Positions 53,473-63,858 are shown, numbered from the stretch's first letter. The stretch is 64,000 nucleotides of DNA from Bacteroidia bacterium (GCA_033391075.1 JAWPMV010000001.1:3348001-3412000); one strand, 5' to 3'. Translations and numbers: made by a program. Notes: generated from the letters alone by a model not told the origin.

Positions 53473-54864
53473 CTATTTGTCTTCCTCTTTTGACATTTCT
53501 ACAAATTTGGTCGCAGTGATCTTTCCTGCCTTTGATCCTACTTTTTCCTCCAATACATCATACAGCTTTTCATCACGAATCCGGCGGTAATGCTGCTCGA
53601 GCATTTCCTGATTCTGCATGATGTAGTTGATGTACTCCTCTTCTCTGGATTCTCCATCATCTCCCATAGCAGGAAGATTTTTACGAACAAAATCACGAAT
53701 AGAATCCTTGAGGTCTTCCTCTTCTACTTTGATGTCTTCGTCCTTGGAGATATTCTCAACGATCATAGACCAGGTAACCGACTTGCTGAAATCTTCATAT
53801 TCAGTTTCAACACGCTCTTCGGTATAATCTTTTTGAGTTTTCAGCATCCATCTTTTGAGGAATTCATCCGGGAGGTCAACTTTGTTTCCCTCCATCAATC
53901 CCTTCTGCACTTCATTCCTATAAAACCATTTGCTGTTTTCTTCAAACTCTTTCTCTAGTTGCTTAACCATGCGCTCTTTGAAAGCCTCCTCTGTTTCAAT
54001 CTTCAATTCCGTCTCTCCTTCTTCGGGTGTCCACTGAAGACTTGCAGCTACTTTACCAAAGAATTCTTCATTCATCTCAGCGGTCTCAACGCGGTTGATC
54101 TTTTTCAACTCCATTTTCATTGCTTTTCCCTTCAACTCCTTCAGCTCATCTTCCTGCATGAAAAGGACCTCAGCTACGTCTGCATGTTTTTTGGCAATCT
54201 TGAAAACATCAAGGTCAAATACCTCATCTACTTTTTTGCCAATATAAGGCTTGAAGAATGACTTGGACTCAACCCTATCAGGATTAAGGGCAATCATTTT
54301 ATCAAATCCGCCTTCAACTGCATTTCCGTCTCCATCTACTTCATGGATTCTTCCATACATGATATCGCCTTTGGCTACTTCTTCTGGATTGCTAACCTCA
54401 CCAAAACGATCTTTGAAATTTTCGATTTGCTCACTTAGAAAAGCATCATCGATGGAAATGTTGTATTTGGTAGGCTTCTTTTTGAGTTTGTAATCCACTT
54501 CAATTTGTGGAGCCAATCCTACTTCAAAGACAAAATCGAGTTCCTTTTCACAGTTTACATCGAAATCATCTTCTGTTTTTTGGGTATTGGGCATAGGATC
54601 TCCCAATAGGTTGATCTCTTCATCTCTCAGATAATCACTCAGCGCTTTGCTGACAATTTTATTCACCTCTTCGATCAAAACCGGCATGCCCACCATTTTC
54701 CTTACCAGGCCAAATGGAACTTTACCAGGACGGAAGCCTGGCATAGAAGCTTTTTTAGCTTGTTTTTTCAGCTCTTCTGTTACCTGGGGTTTGTAATCTT
54801 CCGGGCTAAGAAGAACGGTAATGTTTGCTGTTAAATTCCCGGTACTTTCCTGGGTAATATTCAT
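53473..54864 (-). CDS. tig: Trigger factor (ribosome-associated chaperone)
   Basis: A 463-residue protein with the ribosome-binding signature GFRPGKVPFGLV near residue 43, a middle PPIase-like domain (KGDIMYGRIHEVDGDGNAV) and a long helical C-terminal chaperone arm. It binds ribosomes near the exit tunnel and shields new chains. The acidic, Lys- and Glu-rich character is normal for Bacteroidota. The in-frame ATG at 54900 would add a hydrophobic leader that does not fit, so 54864 is used. In many bacteria clpP and clpX follow; here a terminator and then YbaK follow. A tRNA-Leu lies 108 bp upstream on the same strand. Confidence 0.93.
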   Translation of the reverse strand: MNITQESTGNLTANITVLLSPEDYKPQVTEELKKQAKKASMPGFRPGKVPFGLVRKMVGMPVLIEEVNKIVSKALSDYLRDEEINLLGDPMPNTQKTEDDFDVNCEKELDFVFEVGLAPQIEVDYKLKKKPTKYNISIDDAFLSEQIENFKDRFGEVSNPEEVAKGDIMYGRIHEVDGDGNAVEGGFDKMIALNPDRVESKSFFKPYIGKKVDEVFDLDVFKIAKKHADVAEVLFMQEDELKELKGKAMKMELKKINRVETAEMNEEFFGKVAASLQWTPEEGETELKIETEEAFKERMVKQLEKEFEENSKWFYRNEVQKGLMEGNKVDLPDEFLKRWMLKTQKDYTEERVETEYEDFSKSVTWSMIVENISKDEDIKVEEEDLKDSIRDFVRKNLPAMGDDGESREEEYINYIMQNQEMLEQHYRRIRDEKLYDVLEEKVGSKAGKITATKFVEMSKEEDK

Positions 54865-54972
54865 CTTACTCTCCTGCTTTTGGATAAAGAAAAATTCCAA
54901 ACCTCATGCTTCGCGGAACTTATCTGCATGAAGGGACAAGAAACCTGCTCTGAGATTTGGAATTGATATGTG

Positions 54973-55056
54973 TGCGGATGGAGGGACTCGAACCCCCACG
55001 CCGGTTAAAGCACTAGATCCTAAATCTAGCGTGTCTACCAATTTCACCACATCCGC
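54973..55056 (-). tRNA. tRNA-Leu (anticodon UAG)
   Basis: Read on the minus strand, GCGGATG pairs with CATCCGC in the acceptor stem, with discriminator A. The anticodon stem CTAGA / TCTAG encloses the loop TTTAGGA, giving anticodon TAG (plus strand 55020-55022). The GTTCGAGTC T-loop and a long variable arm fit a class II Leu tRNA of 84 bases. CCA is not encoded. Confidence 0.95.
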
Positions 55057-55131
55057 AAATGAACGATTGCTATTTTCAGGCCGACAAATGTATGTTTTTT
55101 TTCACTAAGAGAAAAATAATTGCGAATTTTA

Positions 55132-55150
55132 TTGAGAAAATAATTCTCAA
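55132..55150. repeat. Inverted repeat upstream of rel
   Basis: TTGAGAA (55132-55138) and TTCTCAA (55144-55150) form a 7-bp stem with a 5-base loop, 32 bases before the rel start. No T-run follows. It could be a leader hairpin or operator. Confidence 0.35.
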
Positions 55151-55182
55151 AGAGTTTCAGCCTTAATTTTCCGGTCCAGCAC

Positions 55183-57420
55183 ATGCCCACGACAAAGAAT
55201 GCAGAAGTAGAAGTCGACTATGAAAAGCTCATCTTGAGAGCTTATCGACATATCATTCGCCCGATGCGAAATACATCTCGTAGTGAGAAGGCCATTATCC
55301 GTAAGGCTTTCGAAATGGCACGAGATGCACATGAGGGAGTAAAACGTAAATCTGGAGAACCTTATATTCTCCATCCCCTTGCTGTTGCCAAAATTGTGGT
55401 GGTGGAAATGGGACTGGAAGATACTACTTCGGTAGTATGCGCTTTGCTTCATGATACGGTAGAAGATACCAATATGGAGTTGGCGGATATCAAGCGAGAG
55501 TTTGGAAATAAAGCCATGGCCATCATTGATGGCCTTACCAAAATTTCTGGTACTGCTCTGGATCAAATAGAAATCAGTTCCAAACAGGCTGAAAATTTCC
55601 GTAAGATTCTTTTAACCATTTCGGATGATGTTCGTGTGGTTATGATAAAACTTGCGGACCGCCTCCACAATATGCGGACACTGGGTTCTATGCGGCAGGA
55701 GAAAATGCTCAAAATTGCCTCTGAAACCCTGTATATATATGCGCCTCTGGCTCACAGATTAGGGCTCTATGAGATCAAGACTGAGTTGGAAGATCTCTGC
55801 TTCAAATTTATGGAGCCGGCCAAATATGACAGGATCAAGCGCAAACTGGAGGCGATTCGTACCGAGGATCAAAACTATATTGATCGCTTCATGAAAGGGA
55901 TTAAAAAAGCCCTTATTCCCCTGGATATAGACTTTATGGTGAAAAGCAGATTTAAATCTATTTATTCTGTTTATTCTAAAATGATCCGTAAGGAATTACC
56001 CTTTGAAGAGATTTATGACAAATACGCGATTCGGATCATACTGGAAACCCGGGAAGGACATGAGCGGGAAGATTGTTGGTTCGTTTATTCCCTGATCTCT
56101 GGTATATTTCAACCCAATCCCAAAAGGCTTAGAGATTGGATTACGGTACCCAAAGACAATGGCTATGAATCCCTGCATACCACCCTTATGGGACCTGAAG
56201 GGAAATGGGTAGAAGTACAGATTCGTACAGAGCGCATGGACGATATCGCAGAGAAAGGGATCGCTGCTCATTGGAAATACAAGGACGATGGAGAGCAACA
56301 GGAAGAATTCATTACAGAATGGATTGGACAAATCAGAAATATCCTCCAGAATCCCAGCTTAAATGCTCTAGAGGCTGTTCGGGAATTTAAAGATAATCTA
56401 CAGCCGAATGACGTATATGTATTTACCCCTAAGGGAGAACTCATACGTCTTCCCATTCACTCGACGGTTTTAGATTTTGCCTACAAAATCCATAGTAAAA
56501 TCGGTCATGAAGCAATAGGGGCCAAGATCAATAACAAAGTAGTCAGCCTGGACTCCGAAGTTCGCCCTGGAGATCAGGTAGAGATCATTACTTCCAAAAA
56601 GCAGAAACCCAAAAAGGATTGGCTACGCTACGTACGGACAGCCAAAGCCCGTGACCAAATCAGGCTGGCCTTGCGTAAAGAGCGGCAGGAATTTGTCGAT
56701 CAGGGTCGTCAATTATTTCTCTGGAAATCCCGTCAATATGGAGTAGATGAAAAGCATCCTATGATCAAGGAGCTGCTTTCCTATTTCAAATATCCCAATA
56801 TAGAAGAGCTTTTTTATGCGATAGGAACCCATAAAATCGATACGAAACGCATACCGGAATTTATCGAATTGAAAAAAGCCGGGAAGGAGTTGGATACTTC
56901 TGAATGGGAGCGCCTGCAGAAGGATCATGATGATAAATGGCAAGCCATTGGGGTTGATACCGATACCCTGCTACTGGGTAAAGAACAAAGCATAGATAAC
57001 TACGGACTGGGGACCTGTTGTGGTCCCTTGCCCGGCGATGATATCATAGGCCTAGAAGAGAATAATCGAATTGTTATTCATAGAACCAGTTGTGAAGAAG
57101 CGGTCTCCTTTATGTCCAATTATGGATCGAAGATCGTCAAAGCAAAATGGGCCTCTAAATCTGATGTGAGTTTCCTTGCAGCGATAAAAGTGGTAGGGCT
57201 GGATAAGCAAGGGATGCTCAATGACATTATCCGTATCATTTCGCTTCGGATGAAACTGAATATTCGAAAAGTTACCATAGATGCAGAAGACGGCATGTTT
57301 GAAGGGGTATTCCATATCTATGTTCGAAATATTGACGAACTCACACAGGTAATGCAGAAAATAGAGAATTTGAAAAATGTATATACAGCCAGTAGATATG
57401 AAGAGGATCAAAAAGAATAA
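55183..57420 (+). CDS. rel: Bifunctional (p)ppGpp synthetase/hydrolase Rel
   Basis: A 745-residue stringent-response enzyme. The HD hydrolase is intact (YILHPLAVA, LLHDTVEDT, LADRLHNMRT, about residues 45-200). The synthetase domain follows (about 250-380; KSRFKSIYSVYSKM, DKYAIRI, GYESLHTT, VEVQIRT). Then a TGS domain (about 405-465; DVYVFTPKGEL), a Cys-Cys zinc-finger-type region (GTCCGPLPGDD) and a C-terminal ACT domain (about 665-740). It makes (p)ppGpp on amino-acid starvation and removes it when the HD side is active; Bacteroidota usually have this one long enzyme. It has its own 126-bp upstream gap after the divergently placed tRNA. Confidence 0.96.
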   Translation: MPTTKNAEVEVDYEKLILRAYRHIIRPMRNTSRSEKAIIRKAFEMARDAHEGVKRKSGEPYILHPLAVAKIVVVEMGLEDTTSVVCALLHDTVEDTNMELADIKREFGNKAMAIIDGLTKISGTALDQIEISSKQAENFRKILLTISDDVRVVMIKLADRLHNMRTLGSMRQEKMLKIASETLYIYAPLAHRLGLYEIKTELEDLCFKFMEPAKYDRIKRKLEAIRTEDQNYIDRFMKGIKKALIPLDIDFMVKSRFKSIYSVYSKMIRKELPFEEIYDKYAIRIILETREGHEREDCWFVYSLISGIFQPNPKRLRDWITVPKDNGYESLHTTLMGPEGKWVEVQIRTERMDDIAEKGIAAHWKYKDDGEQQEEFITEWIGQIRNILQNPSLNALEAVREFKDNLQPNDVYVFTPKGELIRLPIHSTVLDFAYKIHSKIGHEAIGAKINNKVVSLDSEVRPGDQVEIITSKKQKPKKDWLRYVRTAKARDQIRLALRKERQEFVDQGRQLFLWKSRQYGVDEKHPMIKELLSYFKYPNIEELFYAIGTHKIDTKRIPEFIELKKAGKELDTSEWERLQKDHDDKWQAIGVDTDTLLLGKEQSIDNYGLGTCCGPLPGDDIIGLEENNRIVIHRTSCEEAVSFMSNYGSKIVKAKWASKSDVSFLAAIKVVGLDKQGMLNDIIRIISLRMKLNIRKVTIDAEDGMFEGVFHIYVRNIDELTQVMQKIENLKNVYTASRYEEDQKE

Positions 57421-57469
57421 AGGATCTTCTCTTTAAATGGTCAGAAGTATTTTTCAGCGGGAATAAATC

Positions 57470-57487
57470 AAGACTTTCTCAAGTCTT
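57470..57487 (+). terminator. Hairpin after rel, weak terminator
   Basis: AAGACTT / AAGTCTT form a 7-bp stem around TCTC, about 50 bases after the rel stop. The T-run comes only after ACACCC, so it is not a canonical terminator. Confidence 0.3.
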
Positions 57488-57585
57488 ACACCCTCTTTTT
57501 TGATAAATCATGGACTTCCTTTCCTGAGGCAGTTTTGGATAGCTTTTAGGTGTATTTTAAGTCAGACTTAAGATGCCGAAAAACC

Positions 57586-59316
57586 ATGATTAAGAATCTC
57601 ATTTCCTTTCCGGTTTTCTCCTTGCTAATTCTCATGCTTTCCTGTACCACTTCTCAGGAAACTCATCAAACAGCCGCAGCTGAAGCCACCTCCGAGGAAA
57701 CTCAAGCGGTTCCCATTGTAGATACAGAATCCCCAGACGATCGAATAAGTCAGGAAGTTCAAGAGCAACATATTCAGTATATCGAAGCATGGGAGAAAAC
57801 TTTCAAGGAAAGAGAGAAAACAGGACAGATTGCCAGTTTTCCCCTTAACCTAAAGGGACTTATAAATGCTGAAGCTTTCTTTTTCGAAGGGAAAATTCAA
57901 ATGGTAAGCTGGAACGATCCTGCTGCAGGTATAAATGCCTTGAGGAGTTGGATATTTGAAGGAGAAAGGGCCAAATTCAGTAAAATTTTTGATCATGGGA
58001 ATAATTGGTACAGGTACAACTACTCTTTTATAGATATCGACTTAGGCTGTATTCCTTATATCAATATGGGAGAATTACCCAAAAGTAGGGCGGGTTTAAT
58101 TTCTTTAGATCAAAAAGTAGTAGAATTTTCCTGCGACAATATTTCTCAGTATACAGCACATAAACTCTATCATACTGCAGTACTTCAGCATGGAATGAAG
58201 GAGATATTTTACGAAGGCAAGATTGCGGAAAAAACTGGCTTACATCTGAGATGGGAGAAAATAGGAGAAAAGATTAGGGGTTCTTACTATAATTCAGATG
58301 AAATCGATGAGGTTGATCTAGCTGGATATCAGCTAAAAGACAGTATTCACTTGTATGAATTTCAAGGAGAGGACACCACCGGGAAATGGGAAGGAATTCT
58401 TGCAGAAGATAAATCTATAAGCGGAAGCTGGACAAATTTTAAAGACGGCAAAAAATCTCCTTTCAGCTTACAAAGAAGTCGAGTCTATACGGCAGCAAAT
58501 GGAGAAAAAACTTACCAAGAGATATACACGCCTCCTGACTTTGAATCTTCCTATCTGTTATTTGATGATACAGAAATTCCCTTTGAAGAAGTTGAATATC
58601 TCAAGGAATATTATGGCTTTACATCGACTTCCGTAGTACTGCGGGGAGACAATGATTATCGAGCGATCTATGATTACTTTGAATATGCGATGACCAATAC
58701 CCTTGTACCAGAATCTATCACCCGCGATGAAGGATTCCCGGATCCAGAATTCAACTATTTCTATTTCATAAATCTCCACCAACCTGACTTTGTCAGTGAA
58801 AAAGAACGAAATGATGGATACTATAGTGATTTAACAGATGGTTTTCAGAAAAAAAATCGGATGATGGCTTATCTCATTAAGCATATCGACCGAAGTCCGC
58901 GTAGCCTGGAAAAGCTTTTTTCCTGGTATGAAAGTAGCATCTATGAAGCCCTTCCTGACCATCTTTATGAAAAAATGCGGTTAGGGGTTTACTTTGATGA
59001 ATTGCTCTCCAGTTATGATAGCATCCAGACGTATACGAACTATGAAATAAAACTTGAGGAGGTTTATCATAAATTAGACTCACTCGATCAAGCCCGCTTG
59101 AATAAAGTTGCTGGTGCATACGGGCGAATCGAATGGGAAGATAGAAAGGAATGTTTCAGGGCATTTTTCGATGAGAAAGGCTTTGTAGATCATATACCTA
59201 AGCTGGATTTCTGGGCCAGGAGGCAGCATGAAGGAAATGCTCGAACTGTAGCAAGTATCCTTCGCAGACTCAAAAAAGGCTACGAAGAGGGAAAAGGTGT
59301 TGATGAAGGGCATTAG
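57586..59316 (+). CDS. Lipoprotein of unknown function
   Basis: A 576-residue lipoprotein: signal MIKNLISFPVFSLLILMLSC, lipobox LMLSC, then a low-complexity Thr/Ala/Glu linker (about 22-45). The middle (about 200-300) has Trp-Gly turns like lipocalin-like or MORN-like beta modules (KIRGSYYNS, TGKWEGILAEDKSISGSW). The C-terminal third is helical and aromatic-rich, with no motif I recognise. An upstream GTG (57550) is in frame, but the lipoprotein signal begins at 57586. It converges on the DUF1501 gene 38 bp away and follows rel by about 165 bp. No function is proposed. Confidence 0.78.
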   Translation: MIKNLISFPVFSLLILMLSCTTSQETHQTAAAEATSEETQAVPIVDTESPDDRISQEVQEQHIQYIEAWEKTFKEREKTGQIASFPLNLKGLINAEAFFFEGKIQMVSWNDPAAGINALRSWIFEGERAKFSKIFDHGNNWYRYNYSFIDIDLGCIPYINMGELPKSRAGLISLDQKVVEFSCDNISQYTAHKLYHTAVLQHGMKEIFYEGKIAEKTGLHLRWEKIGEKIRGSYYNSDEIDEVDLAGYQLKDSIHLYEFQGEDTTGKWEGILAEDKSISGSWTNFKDGKKSPFSLQRSRVYTAANGEKTYQEIYTPPDFESSYLLFDDTEIPFEEVEYLKEYYGFTSTSVVLRGDNDYRAIYDYFEYAMTNTLVPESITRDEGFPDPEFNYFYFINLHQPDFVSEKERNDGYYSDLTDGFQKKNRMMAYLIKHIDRSPRSLEKLFSWYESSIYEALPDHLYEKMRLGVYFDELLSSYDSIQTYTNYEIKLEEVYHKLDSLDQARLNKVAGAYGRIEWEDRKECFRAFFDEKGFVDHIPKLDFWARRQHEGNARTVASILRRLKKGYEEGKGVDEGH

Positions 59317-59354
59317 GAGAAGTTCAGAATCTCGGGTTTAAGCTTTCTGCTTTT

Positions 59355-60800
59355 TCAGCCTAGTTTAGGATCCTTCATTAATAATTCAGGGATGATCTTT
59401 CCTTCTCCATCAGGGGTTGTATAAAAGGGACGTTTTTCAATGGTGTAATGGGTTTCCGGAGAAATTCCCAGACAGTGATATATGCTTTGGTGAATTTGAT
59501 CAATATAGACGGGTTCAGTGATCGCTTTGAAAGGACGTTCATCAGCGGTTTCTCCATGTACGTATCCTTTCCGACTACCTCCACCAAAGAGCAGCATAGA
59601 GCATCCATCTGTAAAGTGTCTATGCATGCCATAATGTTTGAGTGCTTCGACCCGATCCGGAACGGGGACCTGATCCAGGACTTTCTTCCCGGGCCTTCCT
59701 TCCATCAGCATATCCCGACTAAATTCACTGGCTAGTACCACTAAGGTCCTGTCAAGCAGACCTCTTTCCTCCAAATCACGAATTAATTGAGCTATCGGTC
59801 GATCGATTTGCTCTTTCATATTTTTCAAACGGCTATGGCCATTTTCATGCGTATCCCATCCCAGAAAGGGAACATATTCTGTTGTCACACTGATAAAGCG
59901 CGCCCCTTTTTCCGCCAATCTTCTGGCCAATAGACATCCCAGACCAAATCTTCCGGTATTGTAGCGATCATAGGTCTCTTTAGGTTCTTGTGAAAGGTCA
60001 AATGCCTTCGCATCCGGAGATTTCAATAAGCGATAAGCTTGCTCCATAGAACGCATGAGAGACTCCTCTTGATACGTGCTGGCATTCCCTTCAAATGGAC
60101 TTTGCTGGATCAATTCTTTATAGAGCTTATTACGACTTTCAAAACGCTTGAGGTCCATTCCTTTGGGCGGAGCTACACTGCTCAGACCTTTTTCCGGTTC
60201 TGGAATGAAAAAGGGACCATATTCGGTTCCCAAAAAACCAGAAGAATGAAAAGCTTTTAACTCCTCCCCTTCTCCCACTGTAAATCTTTGTCCAATATCT
60301 ATGAATGCAGGAATGACGGGATTTAAAGGTCCTAATTCTCGAGAGATCCATGCACCCATATGAGGCACCTGTACAGACTGGGGAGGCTCATAACAGGTAT
60401 GCCAGTGATATTGATGGCGGGTATGGAGAATGTGCCCCAAATCTGCTGCCCGATAAGACCTCAGCAAAGTCCCTCTATCCAGTACTTTTCCAATTTCCTC
60501 TAATCCTTCAGAAAAAAATATACCATCCAGAGCCGTTGGAGAAGAAGGGAAGGTACTGATCACAGATTTGCTCTCCATGCCTTTTTCAAAAGGGGTATAG
60601 CTTTTCGGGTCGAAGGTCTCTGTATGACACATGCCTCCAGCCATCCATAAAAGAATCACGGTATCGGCTGTACTCTCCCGAATTTCTTTACAACTACTCA
60701 TGAAACTCAGGCTCGGCACAGTCGCTGCCATAGCCGCTAGACTCGCCTGATTCATTTTCCGGATGAAACTTCTCCGATCCATCTGATTTGACTCCTTCAT
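59355..60800 (-). CDS. DUF1501 protein with Tat-type signal
   Basis: A 481-residue exported protein with the twin-arginine motif DRRSFIRK near the N-terminus, followed by a hydrophobic stretch. The body has the DUF1501 (sulfatase-fold) landmarks ILLWMAGGMCHTETFDPK, RHQYHWHT (H-rich) and LVVLASEFSRD. Such proteins are almost always encoded beside DUF1549/DUF1553 cytochrome proteins, as here, where the partner ends 2 bp upstream. The role is thought to be a metal-dependent hydrolase of sulfated or phosphorylated glycans, but it is unproven. The start ATG is at 60800. An ATG at 60782 has AAGGAG nine bases upstream and gives a tighter Tat signal, so either is possible. Confidence 0.9.
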   Translation of the reverse strand: MKESNQMDRRSFIRKMNQASLAAMAATVPSLSFMSSCKEIRESTADTVILLWMAGGMCHTETFDPKSYTPFEKGMESKSVISTFPSSPTALDGIFFSEGLEEIGKVLDRGTLLRSYRAADLGHILHTRHQYHWHTCYEPPQSVQVPHMGAWISRELGPLNPVIPAFIDIGQRFTVGEGEELKAFHSSGFLGTEYGPFFIPEPEKGLSSVAPPKGMDLKRFESRNKLYKELIQQSPFEGNASTYQEESLMRSMEQAYRLLKSPDAKAFDLSQEPKETYDRYNTGRFGLGCLLARRLAEKGARFISVTTEYVPFLGWDTHENGHSRLKNMKEQIDRPIAQLIRDLEERGLLDRTLVVLASEFSRDMLMEGRPGKKVLDQVPVPDRVEALKHYGMHRHFTDGCSMLLFGGGSRKGYVHGETADERPFKAITEPVYIDQIHQSIYHCLGISPETHYTIEKRPFYTTPDGEGKIIPELLMKDPKLG

Positions 60801-60802
60801 AA

Positions 60803-63634
60803 TTAGAGGTATTGAAATTCGGGTAAAAGAATAACTGACCAGATCAGGTCCTCGATTTCTGAAGATTCAGGATTCGCACTGATGATCTTGTGAATACTTT
60901 CCAGTTCACCTTCAGCCGGCCTCCTTCCTAAAGCTGCATAAAATATATAATCTATGATTTCGTCTCTTTGCTTCAGTTTTCTGTGTAAGTTCTCCGCTGC
61001 CTCTTGAATCCCCTGATGAAGGAAATTATCGTTGCTGAGCATCAGGGCCTGCAACATGGTCGTTTCTTCCTCTCTATCTGTAGCTACATTTTCTCTACTG
61101 GGTCTTCCAAGTGTCTTGAGAAAAGGGTCTTGCTGGACTAAAGAGGCTCGCAGAAATTTCCCCTCCAGTAATCTTTCTTCAAAACTAAAATCCAGCAATT
61201 TCCCCCAATAATGGCTGGACGGACGAGCGACTACTTTTTCCCATTCCTCATCAGAGAATGCATATGATTTCCAATTTTTCTCAGGCAAGCTATCCCGGCT
61301 CTTCCAATCTCTATCTGAATAGAGAAATTCTTCTGCACCATTTTCATAGCTAAACTTAATTGCTAATAATACGCCGGCCGGATTGGGGAGACTTCCTTCA
61401 TTTTTCGCTTCTACGGCAAGGATATTAGTCGGCTTCAGATCATTGCTTTGTAAGGGAATGCGATTGACTTTTCGCCAATCATTCCCCTTCCCTATTTGCT
61501 TTTCATTGAGGTACAATTCAAAGGAATGATCGGCCGTAATCAAAAGTTCCGCATCCTGGATTGCCGAGGGATTTTTCAGGCTAAATCTCTTTCGAAAATA
61601 ACGGACTCCCGGCTTGGGCAAGGTACTGCGATCGACTTCTTTATCTCTAAACCAAATCCATCTGGCAGGAAACTCAGGATTACCAGGTATAAAGGCTGCC
61701 CCATAATATAAAGCTTGAAATTGCTGACTAATTGCATCTGCAAATTGTTCTGCAGAGAGTCGTCGTGGCAGGGGTCCCTGAAAAACAAACTGTTCGGATT
61801 TCACATAATTGGGTGAAGCATAGGCAACTCCTTTCAGTTGATAGGTCCTGGATTTCATGATTCTGGCCAACAGCTTTTTAAAACTATATCCCTGCTCAAT
61901 AAAGTCCGAAGCCAGCCAATCCAATAATTCCTGATTCCAGGCCTGATTATCCATTTCATCTACCGGACTAATGATTCCTCTTCCAAAAAGCTTGTCCCAA
62001 TAGCGATTGACAAGGGTTCTGTATAATCTACCATTTTGGGGCTGGACGACTACATTGGCCAATTGTTCCAAACGATCTTTAAGCAATTCAGCATCTACCT
62101 CACCTAATTCCGGATAGATAAAAGCCGGCTGGGAAAAGCGACCTGTGGGCTTATCACAGCGGTGGATTTCTAAAACTGTATCCGCAAAGATATTGGCGAA
62201 AGCATAGGCCTGATCTAGGCTTACATTATTCACAAAACTATCATGACAGGAGGCACATTTTAGATTAAGTCCCAAAAAGGTTTGAGAGACATTTTGGGCA
62301 GCTTGCATTTCTACACTTTGGCTGGAATTGACAACCCCTCTCCATTTAATTCCTCTCAGGAATCCCTGAGAATTTTCATTAGGATTGAGAACTTCTGCTA
62401 CCATTTGATCATAGGGCATTTCCTCCAGAAGGGCCTGATACAACCAATCTGTAATCCTTGTCCTTCCTCCTGTAATAAATCCGGTACCCGAATAATCATT
62501 CCTCAACAGGTCGTTCCAAAAACTCAACCAGTGCAGCGCATAGGCCTGATCTTCTCCTAATAATTTATCTATCAGTCGAGATCTTTTGTCTGGAGTTTTA
62601 TCATTGACAAAGGCTTCGACAGTAGTTTTTTCAGGTAACAAACCCAAAATATCCAGGTAGACCCTACGCACAAATCTCCGGTCATTGATCAATTCCGGCC
62701 ACTCGAGATTATTCGTCTGAAAGTATTGTTCCAGGAATTTATCAATCGGCTGCTCAACATGATCAGCGCGGGGCAATTCAGGTCTGCTTAACGCCATTTT
62801 CGCTTCCGGGAAAATCTTCAGGCTTTCGTTTGCCCAATGAGCGCCCTGATCAATCCAAAGTTTTAGCAGGCCGATTTCTGCAGTTGAAAGTCTTTTGCCT
62901 TTAGGAGGCATAGCTTCTTTATCCTGTTTACTGAGATTTATTCTTCGATACAATTCGCTGGCTTCGGCATTTCCCGCTACAATTACTTTTCCACTTTCTC
63001 CTCCAAGAAAAATCCCATCTCGATCATCCAGTGCCAATTCTCCTTTTTTCTTGGCTGTACTGTGACATTGATAACAGCGGTGTGCAAAAATGGCCCGTAC
63101 TTCCAGGTTCAGTTTGTCCAGCTGTTTCTCACTTAGCGTATCTGTATCCGTATAATTTGCAAACTGCGCCCAACTGGCCTTTGTGGTCTCTTCTCCAGTA
63201 TCTTCCCTAGCTAGACTAAGATAATCCTCTCCATGCGTAATACTGGCTCCCAGATGTCCGGAAATCCCGATAAACAAACAACTGATTCCCAATGCACTGA
63301 TGGGGAGCCAGCCGGGCAATTTTTTCCTCCGTGAATAGATAAGAGCAGTCAGTATAGCAAACCCACTAGCGATAAGGGCTTTTTCTTGATGGTTTTCCAG
63401 GAGTTCTCCCGCATATTCTCCTCCCCAATACAACAATTGACCAAAAGCAGCTGCAAACAAACAAGAGATCGCACCCAAATAGATCAGTTTGCTATAATCC
63501 TGATTTTCTTTCTTGCCTAATTTCCACAACTCAAGCACAAAAGCCGTTATCAGGATTCCCACAGGAAAATGAACCAACATAGGATGTAATCTCCCTAAAA
63601 AACTGAGGAACCAGGAATCGGCAACAACTTCCAT
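60803..63634 (-). CDS. DUF2231 membrane / PSCyt1 heme / DUF1549-DUF1553 protein
   Basis: A 943-residue membrane protein. The N-terminal DUF2231-like part has four helices (about 15-38, 50-70, 85-103, 110-130) beginning LHPMLVHFPVGIL. Next comes a cytochrome c domain of the Planctomycete PSCyt1 type with CYQCH near residue 186 and the usual GELALDDRDGIFLGGESG and MPPKGKRLS segments. Then DUF1549 (PSCyt2; about 290-480; RRVYLDILGLLP, CASCHD) and DUF1553 (about 520-930; NRYWDKLFGRGI, RIMKSRTYQ). The CASCHD motif is a possible second heme site. The family, best known from Planctomycetes, is linked to polysaccharide breakdown coupled to electron transfer. It is transcribed together with the DUF1501 gene. 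Confidence 0.92.
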   Translation of the reverse strand: MEVVADSWFLSFLGRLHPMLVHFPVGILITAFVLELWKLGKKENQDYSKLIYLGAISCLFAAAFGQLLYWGGEYAGELLENHQEKALIASGFAILTALIYSRRKKLPGWLPISALGISCLFIGISGHLGASITHGEDYLSLAREDTGEETTKASWAQFANYTDTDTLSEKQLDKLNLEVRAIFAHRCYQCHSTAKKKGELALDDRDGIFLGGESGKVIVAGNAEASELYRRINLSKQDKEAMPPKGKRLSTAEIGLLKLWIDQGAHWANESLKIFPEAKMALSRPELPRADHVEQPIDKFLEQYFQTNNLEWPELINDRRFVRRVYLDILGLLPEKTTVEAFVNDKTPDKRSRLIDKLLGEDQAYALHWLSFWNDLLRNDYSGTGFITGGRTRITDWLYQALLEEMPYDQMVAEVLNPNENSQGFLRGIKWRGVVNSSQSVEMQAAQNVSQTFLGLNLKCASCHDSFVNNVSLDQAYAFANIFADTVLEIHRCDKPTGRFSQPAFIYPELGEVDAELLKDRLEQLANVVVQPQNGRLYRTLVNRYWDKLFGRGIISPVDEMDNQAWNQELLDWLASDFIEQGYSFKKLLARIMKSRTYQLKGVAYASPNYVKSEQFVFQGPLPRRLSAEQFADAISQQFQALYYGAAFIPGNPEFPARWIWFRDKEVDRSTLPKPGVRYFRKRFSLKNPSAIQDAELLITADHSFELYLNEKQIGKGNDWRKVNRIPLQSNDLKPTNILAVEAKNEGSLPNPAGVLLAIKFSYENGAEEFLYSDRDWKSRDSLPEKNWKSYAFSDEEWEKVVARPSSHYWGKLLDFSFEERLLEGKFLRASLVQQDPFLKTLGRPSRENVATDREEETTMLQALMLSNDNFLHQGIQEAAENLHRKLKQRDEIIDYIFYAALGRRPAEGELESIHKIISANPESSEIEDLIWSVILLPEFQYL

Positions 63635-63858
63635 ATCGGGAAAAAATTAAAAGCTCAATATGGGATATGAGCCCTAAGTAGTAGTATGAATTTTCAGTTG
63701 ATTTAGAAATATCAGCTGAGCAATACTTTAATATAGCAAGCCCTGAGAATAATGTAAAATTTGATGTAAAACGAAATTGTCGGCTCGTTATACAAACAAC
63801 ATACACAGTTACATGCAAAGGATCTACCCGATTTAAGAATTATAGTATCCTAAGAAGC

